This document shows positions 22,621 to 35,218 of a stretch of 64,000 nucleotides of DNA, one piece after another. The stretch spans positions 19,014,118 to 19,078,117 of the forward strand of contig CM072512.1 of assembly GCA_036898135.1 (NCBI GenBank), written 5' to 3'. The notes beneath the pieces are model-generated. The model was given only the letters and a program-made list of their open reading frames with translations. It searched no databases and was not told the origin of the DNA. The DNA comes from Oncomelania hupensis. Taxonomy: Eukaryota > Mollusca > Gastropoda > Littorinimorpha > Pomatiopsidae. Every line of letters begins with the position of its first letter. Positions within the stretch are counted from its first letter, which is position 1. The position numbers and the translations under genes are program-made.

Positions 22621-23277
22621 TCAATCTCTTTAACTAACCTTCCCCCCTCCCTCCTCATTCTTCTCCCACGGCACGTAACCTGCGTCTTTCCCCATCCCTA
22701 CGGAACTGCAGGTGAAAGTGAACTATAGGATCGAGCGGCTGTGATAAGCTGTGGAATGGGGGTTATTGTGATCAACTGGGAGTAGGTGGGAAACGATAGT
22801 GCCAGAGTGAAGTGGCAGTTGCAGTGATGATGATCGTACCTCTCATACCTGTTGCTGTTTATTTCCTTTCCCCAGGTATGTTAAACTGAACGTTTTTCCT
22901 ATACGTATATACTTTTTGTAGGAGTAGCAAGCTGAATTGAATTGTTACAACCGTACATTGTGCAAGTGTGGTGGACTCACTTCTATGGCTTTCTGTAAAA
23001 GTTGTTGAAATTGGCGCGCGAGCGTGTGTGTGTACAAGTAACAATTCTCTCCCTCGTTTTCTTTAGCTAAATTGCCTTTGTGCAATTAATTATTGGATTT
23101 CTGGGAATTTTCTGGTTTAATAAAAGTAGTTAAATTGTGAGTTTAGCAACTTTTAGATTCTTTCACTTTTGTCTTTTTCTATTGCTGCACATTTGCTTGT
23201 TCAGTTTTTCGAGTGTCTTCTCTCCTGCCTCCTTCACTTTATCACCTCCACCCATATTGTCTTACCACCATCCCTCC

Positions 23278-23290
23278 CCCCCCTCTCTCT

Positions 23291-23348
<58 letters not shown>
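23278..23348. repeat. (TC)n microsatellite
   Basis: About 60 bp of pure TC; the ORFs across it are artefacts. Confidence 0.95.
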
Positions 23349-23349
<1 letters not shown>

Positions 23350-25582
23350 GTAGCACCATTGTCATGATTATCGTCATCATCTTCTTCTTCGTAAACATTA
23401 CATACCCAGGATACATCTTTTTGTGCAAGCAGCAGTTCCATTACACAATAATCCTTATAAGCTCATACCTTCATGTTTCTTTATGTTTCTCAAACGACAT
23501 CTCCCGCCATTAACGACATTGTACGGCAGCCCCCTTTCCCACCAGCCCACCCACCCACTCATTGAGCTGCCGCACATAGTTGGTATTCAAGTCTCAAGCC
23601 CCGCACCTTTTGCCATTTCGCTTACACCGTGTCTCTTCTGTGCTCCTGACTTCTTTCACTCTATCTCCTCCAAAACCTCAAGTAAGCTATGTACAACGAG
23701 TGCTGATATGACCTGAGCCGAGGGTTATCGAGGAGGAGCATAAAAAACATCAAGGCAGTTCAGATCTGAAACTTTGTTTCGCCTGCCTCGCTGAAAGAGG
23801 GAAGAGTGCAAGTGTTTGCACAGTCGTATATTTGTGTTGGTATTTCTAGACGCGGAGTCAGCGTTGCAAGTATTTGCAGTTTGAATACTATGAACCTGTT
23901 TCGCATACTCTCCTGTCTTAAAGGACCGTTACAAAAGTGACGTTTTACAGCTTAGGCCAGAACCTGTTTTATGTGATATCGGTGTTTGCAACACAGAACG
24001 AACTATTTTAAAACAAATCACAACTTTCGTTTTGGTTTTCAACAGAGTTATTGTTGTGGTCCTATTATCTAATGTCTGTATCAAATTTACTCTTTACTTA
24101 GCTGTTTAGTACTACTGTTACATAAATCCTATACCCATACCTTTCGCTCTGCATATTTAACACGTAAAATATTATATAATTTCTATGTTGGTGGCAGATG
24201 ATAGCTGAATTGAAGAAAAAATGTCGGTTGAATAGAATTTATGATACGGTGCATGTGATTAGTCAATCTTGTTTGCTGTGCAATAAAGTCGTTTATACGA
24301 AACCAGGATTTAAAACCGTTTTCTGTTACGTCAGGAAAACCATTCTAGCGATAAAATGTTCTGACACCCTGTGAGTAGTGAACATAGGTCCATAGCTGAA
24401 CTGACCGTGTTCTCAACGCAAACTGTTGGTGTTTTATAGATGCGTTTTACGTGTTTGGATTGTGGATCATTTGTGCTTCATAGGCAGTTTGTGTCAAAGT
24501 TCAGTTTTCGAACAGAGGAAACATTCGAGATTCACATGAGATTTGCCTTATATTGATGTACTTTAAACTGGATTTTTGGATCCTGACTGTTTCAAAAGTG
24601 TGTCAAACTCGAAATGGCTGCTTTTTCGAACGGAGTGAACATTCACAGGTGAATGTGTTTTCCGTGTATCACATAGTCAAACAGTATATGGATATTCTGC
24701 TGACGCAGTGATGATATCATCAGCATCGTGAAAACAAGATTCACGTTTCTCTCAAAGTCTCAAGGTAATGGTTTTGTTCACATAGATAGATGATGAAATG
24801 TTTGGCTGATTGGTTGAATAGGTGTGTTTTTGATTTGATAGTGTGGCGTGGTTGTTTGGTGGGTAGTGCGAGTAACTGTGGTTGGTTTTATGGATGGATT
24901 GTTCACGGTTGATTGCTTTGAAGTTTCTTGCTTGTATGCAAATGCCCTACAATGGAATTTATATGCATTCATTGCTTATGATTTTATTAAATCGATGTAC
25001 AGAATCAGAATATTCAACGTGTGCTTCTTTGTTTAGTCTTGTTTGCTTGCTTATGTCACTGCTTTGTGTAAGTCTGGGTGTTCCGTGTCTGTTTCACCTT
25101 TTAGTGTGAGCCTACCTTTCACTAAATGAAGACGCCGTCTCAGGTTCATTTAATGTCAAGAGAAGGTTACGTGGCATCAGCTTCCGGTTGTCACACCAGT
25201 TAATTAGGACATACCCCATGTGTGTTGTGACCTAAGTTGACGTGTGTGTTTGTGTGTGTGTGTGTGCGTGTGTGGGTGTCTGATCCTTTCCATTATTTTC
25301 AGGATGTGACTCATCTACCTCGCACCTATGTGTTGTATGATTGTATTCGTCACGGTCATATTCATATTCATATTGTTGCCAGATAGTTTTTATGTTGGGA
25401 TGAGTAAAGACTTCATGAGTTATAAGAGGTGAATTCAAACTAAGATTTTTGGAATAAACATAGGAATGTATCATTTAAAAAAAAAAACTACAAAGGTCTT
25501 TCAGCTACATTTCCTTGTTTTAATAAGGGACGGTAAACCAGGTAGAATCTTTTATCTTGAATTATTTTCTGAAAAATTGTTA
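23349..25582. other. no gene recognised; GT tract at 25,241-25,275
   Basis: Frames such as 23,423-23,716 and 24,848-25,109 lack family motifs. Confidence 0.45.
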
Positions 25583-28077
25583 ACCTATCCTATCCTATCC
25601 TATCCCATAACCCGAAGGTCGTAGGGGCACCACAGATGATCGTTTAACCAGCATACTCCATCTTTCTCTGTCCTCAGCAGCCCTCATGGCTTCGCTCAGT
25701 GTCAAACCAGTCCATTCTCGAATGTTGTCCTCCCACCTCTTTTTCGGTCTCCCCCTTCTTCTACCTCCTTGCACTGTGCCTTGCAGAATGGTCTTTGCAA
25801 GGCCTGATGATCTGGTGACGTGGCCATACCATCGGAGTTTCCGTTTCTTCACCACTGTGAGCAGGTCATCGTGTTGTCCAATGGCTTGTGTGATGGTCTG
25901 TCGGACTCCGTCGTTGGTGATGTGTTGGGTATAGGAAATGCACAGAAGTCTTCTGTAGCACCTCATCTCCATGCTTTGTATTCTTCGTTGGAGATCTGCT
26001 GTGAGGGTCCATGCTTCGCAAGCATATAGGAAGATGGAGATGACCAGAGAGCGCAGCAGTCTTACTTTGGAATGTAGACTGATGGTTCTGTCTTTCCAAA
26101 TGGGCTTCAACCTTGTCAGGGCAGCAGTTGTTTGTGCGATCCTGGAGAGGACTTCCTGTCGAGACCCATTGTCTGACACAATGGCTCCTAAATATTTGAA
26201 GCTGTGCACTGTGTTGAGGGATTGGCCTTGTACTTTGATGTCCGTGTTGATGCCATTGGTGTTGTTGGTCATCATTTTGGTCTTCTCTGCACTTATTTCC
26301 ATTCCATAAGCTCTGGAGGTGGTGTCAAGCCTCTGTACAAGCTGTTCAAGTTCTTGTTCCTCTCCAGCCAATCCATCAATATCATCCGCAAAACGAAGAT
26401 TGGAGATTGCTCTGCCCCCTATGCTGACTGTGCCTTCGTGATCTGCAAGAGCATCTGACATGGTGCGCTCTAGGAAGATGTTGAAGAGTGTTGGAGAGAG
26501 TAGGCATCCTTGACGCACACCGATTGTTGTTCTGAACCAGTTCCCGATGACGCTGTTATGGAGGACTGCACTGGTAGCCTTGTCATACAGGCTTTTGATG
26601 ACTTCTATAATTTTAGGGCTGATGTTGTACACTTTCATGGTTGCCCATAGAGCTGCATGCCAGACTCGGTCAAATGCCTTCTTGAAGTCTATGAACACAT
26701 GATATAGATGTTGTTGGTGCTGTAGGTATTTCTCACAGATTATTCTGAGGTTGAAAATCTGTTCAGTGGTACTTCGCCCTGCCATGAATCCTGCTTGTTC
26801 TTCAGCTATGATTTGTTCAGCTTGTGGTTTCAACCTGTTGAGTATTATTTTCAGGAGGACTTTGCTGGGATGGCTGATGAGGCTGATGGTGCGGTAATTT
26901 TCACACTCCTGAAGGTTACCTTTTTTGGGAAGAGTGATGACAAGCGACTGGGTCCATGGTGTAGGCCATTCCCCACTCTGCCAGATCTTGTTACAGATAA
27001 TGGTGAGAGCATCAGTCATCGCTTCTCCTCCTGCTTGTAGCAGTTCCGCTGGTATGTTGTCCACTCCCGCTGACTTCCCTTTCTTCAGCGATTGCACTGC
27101 TGCCTCAACTTCTTCCCGGAGAATTGGGAGGATTTCTTCTTCTTCTTTGCTCTCGGGACATGCTAGAACTGATGGGTCTCCATTTGGTGTATGGTTGTAA
27201 AGGTCAGAGCAGTACTCTGTCCATCTGTCCAAGACTTCTTGTTCTTCTGTAAGGCATATGCCAGACTTGCTTTGGATAGTGGAGACTTTGGGCTGTTTAA
27301 CACTTGTCAGCCGCTTCACAGTCTGGTAGGCCTTCTTGCTGTTGTTCTTGTTCAGATTGTTCTCTATTTCCTGGCATTGATCTTCTATCCAGTTCTCCTT
27401 TGCTGTGCGCATGCCTTTTCGGATGTCACTGTTGATTTTTCGGTAGACATCAGCTCCCTGTGAGGTGTTCTTTTTCTTTTTTAACTCTCTTCGTTTATCA
27501 CACAGATCCAAAAGTTCAGGTGTGATCCACGGCTTCTTCTTTGGTCGATGCTTGCCAAGGATCTCAGTGGCGGCATCTGTTACAGCTGAATTGAAGGTAT
27601 TGGTCATGGTGTTGACATCTACTTCGCCTGCCCCCAAAATAAGCAGTGGTGCAAATTTCCCTCCAATTGTGGCCTGAAATATTTTTGCCACCTCCGGGTC
27701 TTGCAGTTTGTCCAGGTCGAACTTCAGCCTAGTGCACTTTGCTGTATTTACTCTCTTCAAATGGAGCCGGAAAGACATCATCACGAGATCGTGGTCACTT
27801 CCAATGTCTGCTCCTGGAAAAGTGCGTGTCCTGCCAATGTTGATGCTTGATCTGAAGCGTTTCTTGACCATGATGTAGTCGATCTGGTTGTGATGTTCCC
27901 CGCCGGGACTGTGCCATGTCCATCGTCTGGATTTTTTGTGGAGACCAAGCGTGTTTGCCAGTACCAGATTGTTGTATCTGGCAAACTCCAATAGCCTCAG
28001 ACCCCTGTCATTTGTCTCGTTGTTGCAGTGGGGTCCACATGTGTCTCCCCAGTTGTGGTGCGCATCTTGGCCAATCG
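25583..28077 (-). mobile_element. RTE-like non-LTR retrotransposon copy 1, 5' truncated, young
   Basis: Minus-strand LINE with a pentanucleotide 3' tail, (GGATA)n on the element strand (plus-strand cctatcctatcctatcctat at 25,583-25,606). The ORF runs straight into the tail with no 3' UTR. A near-absent 3' UTR with a short-repeat tail is a known habit of the RTE clade and supports that assignment, as does the VRQGC motif. The other RTE sequences in the window (34.7, 37.8, 44.3 and 60.9 kb) match it at nucleotide level. No clear TSD was found at the 5' edge near 28,077. Confidence 0.85.
25595..28075 (-). CDS. endonuclease (partial)-reverse transcriptase, open frame
   Basis: About 825 codons without a stop. 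The conventional first codon at 27,991 is not native: the frame stays open upstream, reading IGQDAHHNWG and GLRLLEFARYNNL, so the start was lost by truncation. The APE endonuclease C-terminal half shows HHNQIDYIMV and a GSDHDLV box near residue 65 (counted from 27,991). RT motifs are KSAGVDNIPAELL near 295, CENYRTISLISHPSKVLLK near 355, AGFMAGRSTTEQIFNLR near 395, FIDFKKAFDRVWHAAL near 425, IGVRQGCLLSPTLFNIFLE near 480 and the catalytic RFADDIDGLA near 526. The C-terminus has a GRPKKRWEDNIREW block. The final codons GYGIG and the TAG stop are encoded by the start of the repeat tail. Confidence 0.85.
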   Translation of the reverse strand: MGQDAHHNWGDTCGPHCNNETNDRGLRLLEFARYNNLVLANTLGLHKKSRRWTWHSPGGEHHNQIDYIMVKKRFRSSINIGRTRTFPGADIGSDHDLVMMSFRLHLKRVNTAKCTRLKFDLDKLQDPEVAKIFQATIGGKFAPLLILGAGEVDVNTMTNTFNSAVTDAATEILGKHRPKKKPWITPELLDLCDKRRELKKKKNTSQGADVYRKINSDIRKGMRTAKENWIEDQCQEIENNLNKNNSKKAYQTVKRLTSVKQPKVSTIQSKSGICLTEEQEVLDRWTEYCSDLYNHTPNGDPSVLACPESKEEEEILPILREEVEAAVQSLKKGKSAGVDNIPAELLQAGGEAMTDALTIICNKIWQSGEWPTPWTQSLVITLPKKGNLQECENYRTISLISHPSKVLLKIILNRLKPQAEQIIAEEQAGFMAGRSTTEQIFNLRIICEKYLQHQQHLYHVFIDFKKAFDRVWHAALWATMKVYNISPKIIEVIKSLYDKATSAVLHNSVIGNWFRTTIGVRQGCLLSPTLFNIFLERTMSDALADHEGTVSIGGRAISNLRFADDIDGLAGEEQELEQLVQRLDTTSRAYGMEISAEKTKMMTNNTNGINTDIKVQGQSLNTVHSFKYLGAIVSDNGSRQEVLSRIAQTTAALTRLKPIWKDRTISLHSKVRLLRSLVISIFLYACEAWTLTADLQRRIQSMEMRCYRRLLCISYTQHITNDGVRQTITQAIGQHDDLLTVVKKRKLRWYGHVTRSSGLAKTILQGTVQGGRRRGRPKKRWEDNIREWTGLTLSEAMRAAEDRERWSMLVKRSSVVPLRPSGYGIG

Positions 28078-28089
28078 TAATAACAGATA

Positions 28090-29265
<1,176 letters not shown>

Positions 29266-29345
29266 TAATATAAAAATTCTTAGGCTGTAAGCAGAATCCT
29301 ATTGTAAATAGTACTGATTTGTGGCAAGTTAATGTGTCTCCCTAG

Positions 29346-30004
29346 AGGTAGCGACTGTTGTCCCTGTCCCCAAGAAACCAGCTTCCAATGTGAACAATGA
29401 CTTCCGACCTGTGGCGCTGACCTCGGTGCTGTTCAAGTGCCTGGAGAGGCTGGTGCTGCGGCACCTGCTGCAGTGCACCCAGCCCCACCAAGACCCTTAC
29501 CAGTTTGCCTATATGGCGAACCGCAGCACGGACGCCGCCATCAGCACCCTGCTGCACGAGACCTACAAGCACCTGGAGAGGCCGAAATCCTACGTCAGGC
29601 TGCTGTTCTTGGATTTCAGCTCGGCCTTCAACACAATCCATCCCCATCTGATGATGTCCAAGCTGTTGAGGACGGAGGTCAAATCCACACTCGTCTTGTG
29701 GGTGTACAGCTTCCTGACTTGCCGTCCTCAGCAGGTGAGGATCTCCGCAGGTGAATCGGTCACCATGTCCCAGGTCGTCGTGGTGAATACGGGCGTCCCT
29801 CAGGGCTGCGTACTCTCCCCAGCCTTGTTCACCATTTATACGGCCGACGGCCGGTGCCAGGACGGGGGTGTCCTTCAGATAAAGTTTTTGGACGACACTT
29901 CCATCTCGGGGAAAATGTTGGGTGATGACGAGACCGCATACCGGACATCCGTCAGCACCATGGTCCAGTGGTGTGAGGAAAACTTATCCTCCTTAGTTTT
30001 ATAG
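29346..30004 (+). pseudogene. reverse transcriptase, first intact block
   Basis: The frame shows NNDFRPVALTSVLFKCLERL, QFAYMANRSTDAAISTLLHE, RLLFLDFSSAFNTIHP and TGVPQGCVLSPALFTIYT. The catalytic box reads FLDDTS where FADDT is expected: both aspartates are kept and the alanine is replaced by leucine. The frame stops after MVQWCEENLSS because of a short insertion (see the hairpin motif at 30,002-30,039). Further RT coding resumes in other frames (30,056-30,240 with YKYLGTVLDNKLDW; 30,244-30,640). The endonuclease is missing through 5' truncation. Confidence 0.8.
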
Positions 30005-30039
30005 ATTAACGTCCCCGGACACATAAGCGTATAGGGGAC
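30002..30039 (+). repeat. 38-nt hairpin-prone motif, copy 1 (inside RT)
   Basis: The block contains gtcccc and ggggac arms around ggacacataagcgtata. It matches the reverse complement of 47,374-47,410 at about 36 of 38 positions. It sits in an insertion of about 55-60 bp that breaks the LINE reading frame: CEENLS before it and LNVSKTKE after it would otherwise join. Confidence 0.65.
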
Positions 30040-31120
30040 GAATTCCTGAACGTCAGTAAGACCAAAGAAATTATAGTCGACCCTCAGTGAGGCCCAGCCG
30101 CCTCCCCCCCCCACCCGCTCTCCATTGCTGATAAACAACGAGCAAGTAGAGGTAGTCACCCAGTACAAGTATCTGGGAACCGTCCTGGACAATAAGCTGG
30201 ACTGGACGGAGAACACGACACTGCTGGTGAAGAAAGGTAACCAGTGTATCCACTTCTCAAGAAACTGCGGTCATTCGACGTCCAGAAGGCTGTCCTGCAG
30301 ACCTTCTTTCAGGGCGTGGTGCAGAGCATCATCACGTTCAACAGCCTGGGCTTTCAGGGCAGCCTGAAAGCAGGTAACTTAAACAGGCTGGTGAAGCTGA
30401 CCAAGACTTCCAGCAGCGTGATTGGGGCCCCAGTCACCGATCTCCAGACATTGTACGAAATGAAGGTGCTGAGGCGTGTCGGGGCCGTCATGGCAGACCC
30501 CACCCACCCTCTTCACATCACAACGAGATCGCCTCACACCAGTCGACTCGGGGTACGTCGGAGAGATTCCGCAGTGCGAAGGCCAGAACAGACCGCTACA
30601 AGAACTCTTTTGTGCCCACTGCCATCAGGGTGTACAATCAGCACCACTAGACATCAGGAACATTCTCGCCGTGCCGTGGCCAGTTGGGCCCCACATCGGT
30701 TCCATGTGTGTGTTGTTGTTTTTTAGACAAGAACTGTGGTGATGAGAGGGGGATGAAGCTGGATAAATGGAATATATTACTGTCAATGTAGTGATGGGTT
30801 GTAGCATGAGTGGTTTGTCTGTGTGTGCGGGTGCTGGTTGCTGGGTGTGCCGGTGTGGAGGGGTGTGTGTGGTGTGTCAGGGGTGGGCGAGTGCTCGCGT
30901 TCACGTGTGAGGATGTTGAGCTGTGTAGATGTTGTGTTGGGGGATGTTGTGATGGGTGTATGTGTGTGAGCGTGTGGGTGTGCTTTGTGTGTTGGGAGAG
31001 GGGAAGGGGGGGGGATGACGGCATTTTTCACTCTTGTCTTTCTGTTGTTTTTTGGGCGCTGGAAGCCATTTTTGTCATTTTGTGAAGATTTGGACAATAA
31101 AGTTTACTGTTTACTGTTTA

Positions 31121-32938
31121 GATAGGCCATTATTGTATTCATTCTCGAACTGGTTATGTACGTACTGGGCAAGAGTCAAAACTGATTATTTTATTGCCAG
31201 GCAGTTATCTTTTTGCATCTTTTAATTTATGTACAGTGTTCTTATTCACCAATTAAGTGCGTTTAAATAACAATCATTATTCATATTTCATGCATCCATT
31301 TGTGAGATGAACGAACATCAACAGAATGCATTCAGTGTAATATAATGTTATTTCTAAGACCATCCCCTTTATGAAATATGCAGGGTTTTTGGTGGTGTGG
31401 AAGAGATGGGGTGGGTGGGTGAGGTGTTTGTATTATCATAGTCTTTCTTCATCGAGATAATAAGACACACGCGCGCACGCAGTCTCGCACATTCATACCA
31501 CATACGCATATTTACATAATAATATGTAGAATCGAGCAAATAAGCATCTGAATGACAAACTGTAATGCTGCATTATAATAGATTAACAGCTAGAAAAAAT
31601 TTACATAGAGATAATTTAATAGTCACTTTGCTTTTTTATTATGTATTCAGACTAGTTAAAATCCTTTCATGTCGCCTTTTTCCAAAGAATGTTTGTTTCC
31701 ATGACACGGGCATTTCAATGATTAAAGGCAATTTGTTAAGATGTGTTTTTTGTTGCTGTTGTTGTTGTTTTTTATAAAGTAAACGCAACTTAATGCAAAC
31801 GACGTGGAGTCAAGCACCCGAACAGAAAGGTTATTATGATTTATGGCATAAAGCACCTTAAGATCTTCGTGCCGTCGCATTAAGTCTACGTATAATCATT
31901 TTCACATTCAGCTTACGCCTCTATTCATGTTTTTCTCTTTTATGAGATTACCTGTTGCTGTGACGGCTTTCCGAGACAATTGTTTCCTGATGCGTTGTTG
32001 ACATCCTATAACTTGTTGGGAATGGTACATTTCCATTTGGCGGTTTTGTACCTTGTTGGCATAATTCCAGATGTACATAGCATTACAGTCAATGCATGTT
32101 CTACGTTTGTTAAAGTGTGAAAGCCGTGAACCCTGCATTCTTCGCGGTTTTTTTCCCCCTCATTCATTTTGTTTGCTGAAGGTAATTTATCTGTATAAAT
32201 GGAATTCTTCGTGGTATTTTAAATACGCAGTTCCTGGTTTTTGCATGACGTAATTTGAGTTGGAGCTTATGTGCCAGTGTATATGTGCGTGCGTGCGTGT
32301 ATGTGTGTGCAGACGTGCACCTGTTTGTATGATGATGCGTGTTAGGTACGCCTCTGTTCGCAAAGATGTCATAACTCGCCTGAAAAACAAAAACAAACTT
32401 AAATAATGCGCTTTTGTCTTGTGTGTTGTTGTTTTTCCAGCATGAAGTTCTCATTAAAGCAATTTTTAGCGTCAATTCTCGTTTTTATTACATGCAATTT
32501 TTAAATACCCCTTTTGTAAGATCGTATATAATCACAGGCAATGCTATCAACAACAATGAATAATATAGTTACTGCTACCTGTTTGCCTGTAGACCGCCGA
32601 TGCTTATAAGGGTTTTGAATATGCAGAGTGTTAAGAAAAACACAAGTTCTTAAAAGAAAAGTTTAGCTAATCCAACTTTTTAGGCGCAAAAATACAGTGC
32701 TCAGCGGGGAAGTTTCAAATCCAAATAGTGGGAATCGTGAGAGACAGAAGGTAGATGAAAAAAAGAAGCAGAGTTAAACTTCAGACACACTTTATTTTGT
32801 AAGGATGTCAAATAATTTCATGACACAAATCCTCGTAATAATTATAGTATAATTATTTTACGTTGTTTTCAAACTGTCTGATTTTGTTGATCGGGAGAGA
32901 GTATGGTGAAGGTGGTCGTAGTTAGATACGATTGAGGG
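31121..32938. other. no gene recognised
   Basis: AT-rich; short frames only. A G-rich patch gatggggtgggtgggtgagg lies at about 31,406-31,425. Confidence 0.5.
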
Positions 32939-32950
32939 ATTGACGAGAAG
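32939..32950. repeat. 12-bp target-site duplication of 0.7-kb retroposon copy 2
   Basis: The sequence attgacgagaag is repeated exactly at 33,526-33,537. Confidence 0.85.
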
Positions 32951-33525
32951 TTAGTTATTCATTACTTACAAGGTCCAGCGGACTGCAAAGAACCTAATCA
33001 GGACCACAAAATCGAGACCACAACTTCGCTGAAAGAGGACTCACCCCTGATCCGCATAAAAGATCTGCCGAAACAACCCTATTGGTAACACTGTAGGCAC
33101 TCCACCAGCCGGTCACTTTACAATAAAGACATCCCACGCAGGGGACGCTGAGGCTATGCTCTAATTTGTCGAACCCCCGTTTACAAATATAAAATAGAAT
33201 ACAAACATCATTATAAAATATCAACAAAACACATACATATAAAATGGCTACATTGCCAAATAATAACATCATAGGAAGCCCCATTGACCATTGGCAGAAA
33301 GCGTCCAATATTCCCAAGCTGATCCAGCAGACCTCACACACAAATGAGGAGATTTGTCCAGGAAGAGTTTTCCAGAAAAAAGGTAGGTGATTAGTCTAGC
33401 GAAGAAGAAGATAGTATAGTAGGAATGAGAAAGAACGAAGGAGAAAAACAGCGACAGTGAGAATTTAAATTTCCAGAAAGTGGGGATACTATTTATACTG
33501 AAACCCCTGGAACCCCCACGGGGGT
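32951..33525 (-). mobile_element. 0.7-kb retroposon, copy 2 (575 bp, 5' shorter)
   Basis: Second TSD-flanked member of the family at 8,518-9,221. It is shorter at its minus-strand 5' end: it stops at the gggggt that corresponds to about 9,098 in copy 1, as expected of 5' truncation. It carries a 115-codon minus-strand frame (32,994-33,341) whose homologue in copy 1 is interrupted, so the frame is probably not functional. Confidence 0.8.
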
Positions 33526-33537
33526 ATTGACGAGAAG
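33526..33537. repeat. 12-bp target-site duplication of 0.7-kb retroposon copy 2
   Basis: Partner of 32,939-32,950. Confidence 0.85.
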
Positions 33538-34555
33538 GGAGGGAAAAAATGGGGGAGGGGGTAGGGGAGAGAACTATAGAGGCAGAGTGGTCAAGGATCT
33601 TAGTGAAAAAAAGAGTGACACTCGACAGCTCGTTATGATTAAATTAATGAAGGCGAGATTCGGTGGGTATCTCATGCTTAAGTTAACAGAAATTGTTAAA
33701 AAGAAGGAGGCTTAGTATGAGGTCGGTGACATTGCGAGAATAGTTACTGTAGTATGGAAAGTTTGGGTCCTGTTTAGAGGACTGCATGCAGGGATGGAAG
33801 CATTGTGTTAATATCGTTATAGAACGAACCGTGCTTGGTGCTGTCGTGGGTCCATAAAACGCATCATTGTGCTAAAGTAATCTGATGCTAGCGTCGAGTG
33901 GCAGAGGCAGTGAGGTGTGCAACATTCAGATTCCTTGTCATTCACCATTACATCCGATTGTTAATACCTTCGACACTGTTTCTACGTCTTTCTGGTACTG
34001 TTGTCATAGAAAACTAAAGGTGTGCTCTTTTTATCTGGTAACAGGTATTCAAGACAGTACTATGCTGGATGCGTGTTCAGCATTATGGAAAGAATTTGGT
34101 TTATGGGCGGATTTGTAATCCTATTGTTATGATAATGCGTGCGACAGTGGGTGGGATAATAGAAAGATAATGTTTCATATTTTCGGCATAACTAGACGAC
34201 AAATATTAGTTTTTGATGGGCATTTAAAGGTCAGGGTGGTGGATAATTACGTTAGGTATCATATGTGTAAGCATTCGGTAGAGTTGTTGGAAAAGCCATT
34301 TTGCAGTTTGTCTCGAGATTTTGCACATGCTTGATATTTGATCTCGTAAGAAAGAATGAATATCCGAGTTATTATGTTTGTAGGATCAAATTTTATCTCC
34401 TTTATGCCGCATTTTATTTTGGCCGTTATTTTGTCCCGTTCTTCCTGCCCTTTAATAATATCATAGGACAATATGTATGCATTCTCGGTAGTTGTTATAT
34501 CACGTGCCAGGTTGCTGCAAGCTTGTCGACTTGAGATGGACCATATTCTTGTAAA
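33538..34555. other. no gene recognised; G-rich start
   Basis: A run of G tracts (gggggagggggtagggg) lies at about 33,551-33,567. Otherwise only short frames. Confidence 0.45.
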
Positions 34556-34559
34556 CTTA

Positions 34560-34620
34560 TTTAGTGCGTGCCAGATCTAGGTGGCCAGCGGCTGGAGCAG
34601 CTCTTCGTACTGATAGATGA
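34560..34620 (+). mobile_element. SINE family B 3' fragment, decayed
   Basis: The stretch gtgcgtgccagatctaggtgg ... cagcggctggagcagctctt parallels the B-family body at 62,500-62,550 (gtgcgttctagatctcgaaa ... cagcgcctgaagcagttctt). The head is missing. Confidence 0.5.
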
Positions 34621-34738
34621 AGGCGTTACAAGAAAAGCCCATCATATTTTAATTTAATAAACACCTCGTGCAGACGGGTATTCAGAATGTTACAGTCCAA
34701 TTCTTTTCTGAAAGCTACCTTGTCCATACTAAACCGGG

Positions 34739-35218
34739 CTCAATATCATGTGTTTGTAGACTTCAAGAAACTGATTCAGAACAATAATCGGTGTGCGTCA
34801 AGGATGCCTACTATCTCCAACACCGTTAACGTCTTCCTAGAGCGCATCATGTCAGATACATATCATTAAGACACAGTCGGCATAGGGGGTAGAGCAATCT
34901 CCAACCCCCGTTTTGCGGATGACATTGATGGATTGGCTGGAGAGGAACAAGAACTTGAACAGCTGGTACAGAGGCTTGACACCACCTCCAGAGCCGATGG
35001 GATGGAAATAAGTGCAGAGAAGACCATAACGATGACCAACAACACCAATGGCATCAACATGGACATTAAAGCCCAAGGCCAATCCCTCAATACAGTGCAT
35101 AGCTTCAAATATTAGGAGACATTGCATCAGACAATATGTCCAGACAGGAAGTCCTCTCCAGGGTCGCACAAACAATTGCGGCCCTGACAAGGTTGAAGCC
35201 CATTTGGAAAGACAGGAC
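34739..35218 (+). mobile_element. RTE-like LINE copy 3, left part (decayed)
   Basis: Plus-strand fragment with the RT core, but with internal deletions and stops. It reads FVDFKK, jumps to VFLERIMSD, then FADDIDGLAGEEQELEQLVQR, AEKT, QGQSLNTVHSFKY and LKPIWKDR. It is interrupted at aggac (35,214-35,218) by the solo-LTR-like insert and resumes at 36,749. Confidence 0.85.
35214..35218. repeat. 5-bp target-site duplication of the solo LTR
   Basis: aggac; partner at 36,749-36,753. An uninterrupted RTE copy has only one such site here. Confidence 0.85.

Larger units (their letters stand above)
29346..31120 (+). mobile_element. L2/Rex1-like LINE, 5' truncated, frameshifted
   Basis: GC-rich RT coding starts abruptly at about 29,346 (VATVVPVPKKPA). 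It is broken by a small insertion near 29,996-30,050 and by later frame changes. The last coding block (KLRSFDVQKAVLQTFFQ ... RYKNSFVPTAIRVYNQ, spread over frames) ends near 30,640. The 3' UTR is GT-rich and ends gacaataaagtttactgttt with (TTTACTG)n at about 31,085-31,120. The high GC contrasts with the AT-rich surroundings and marks it as an arrival. Confidence 0.8.

Noticed and set aside
25686..27677. Multiple plus-strand ORFs over the RTE
   Set aside because: They are shadows of the continuous minus-strand RT frame, and their near-copies at 61-62.5 kb track the RTE and not an independent gene.
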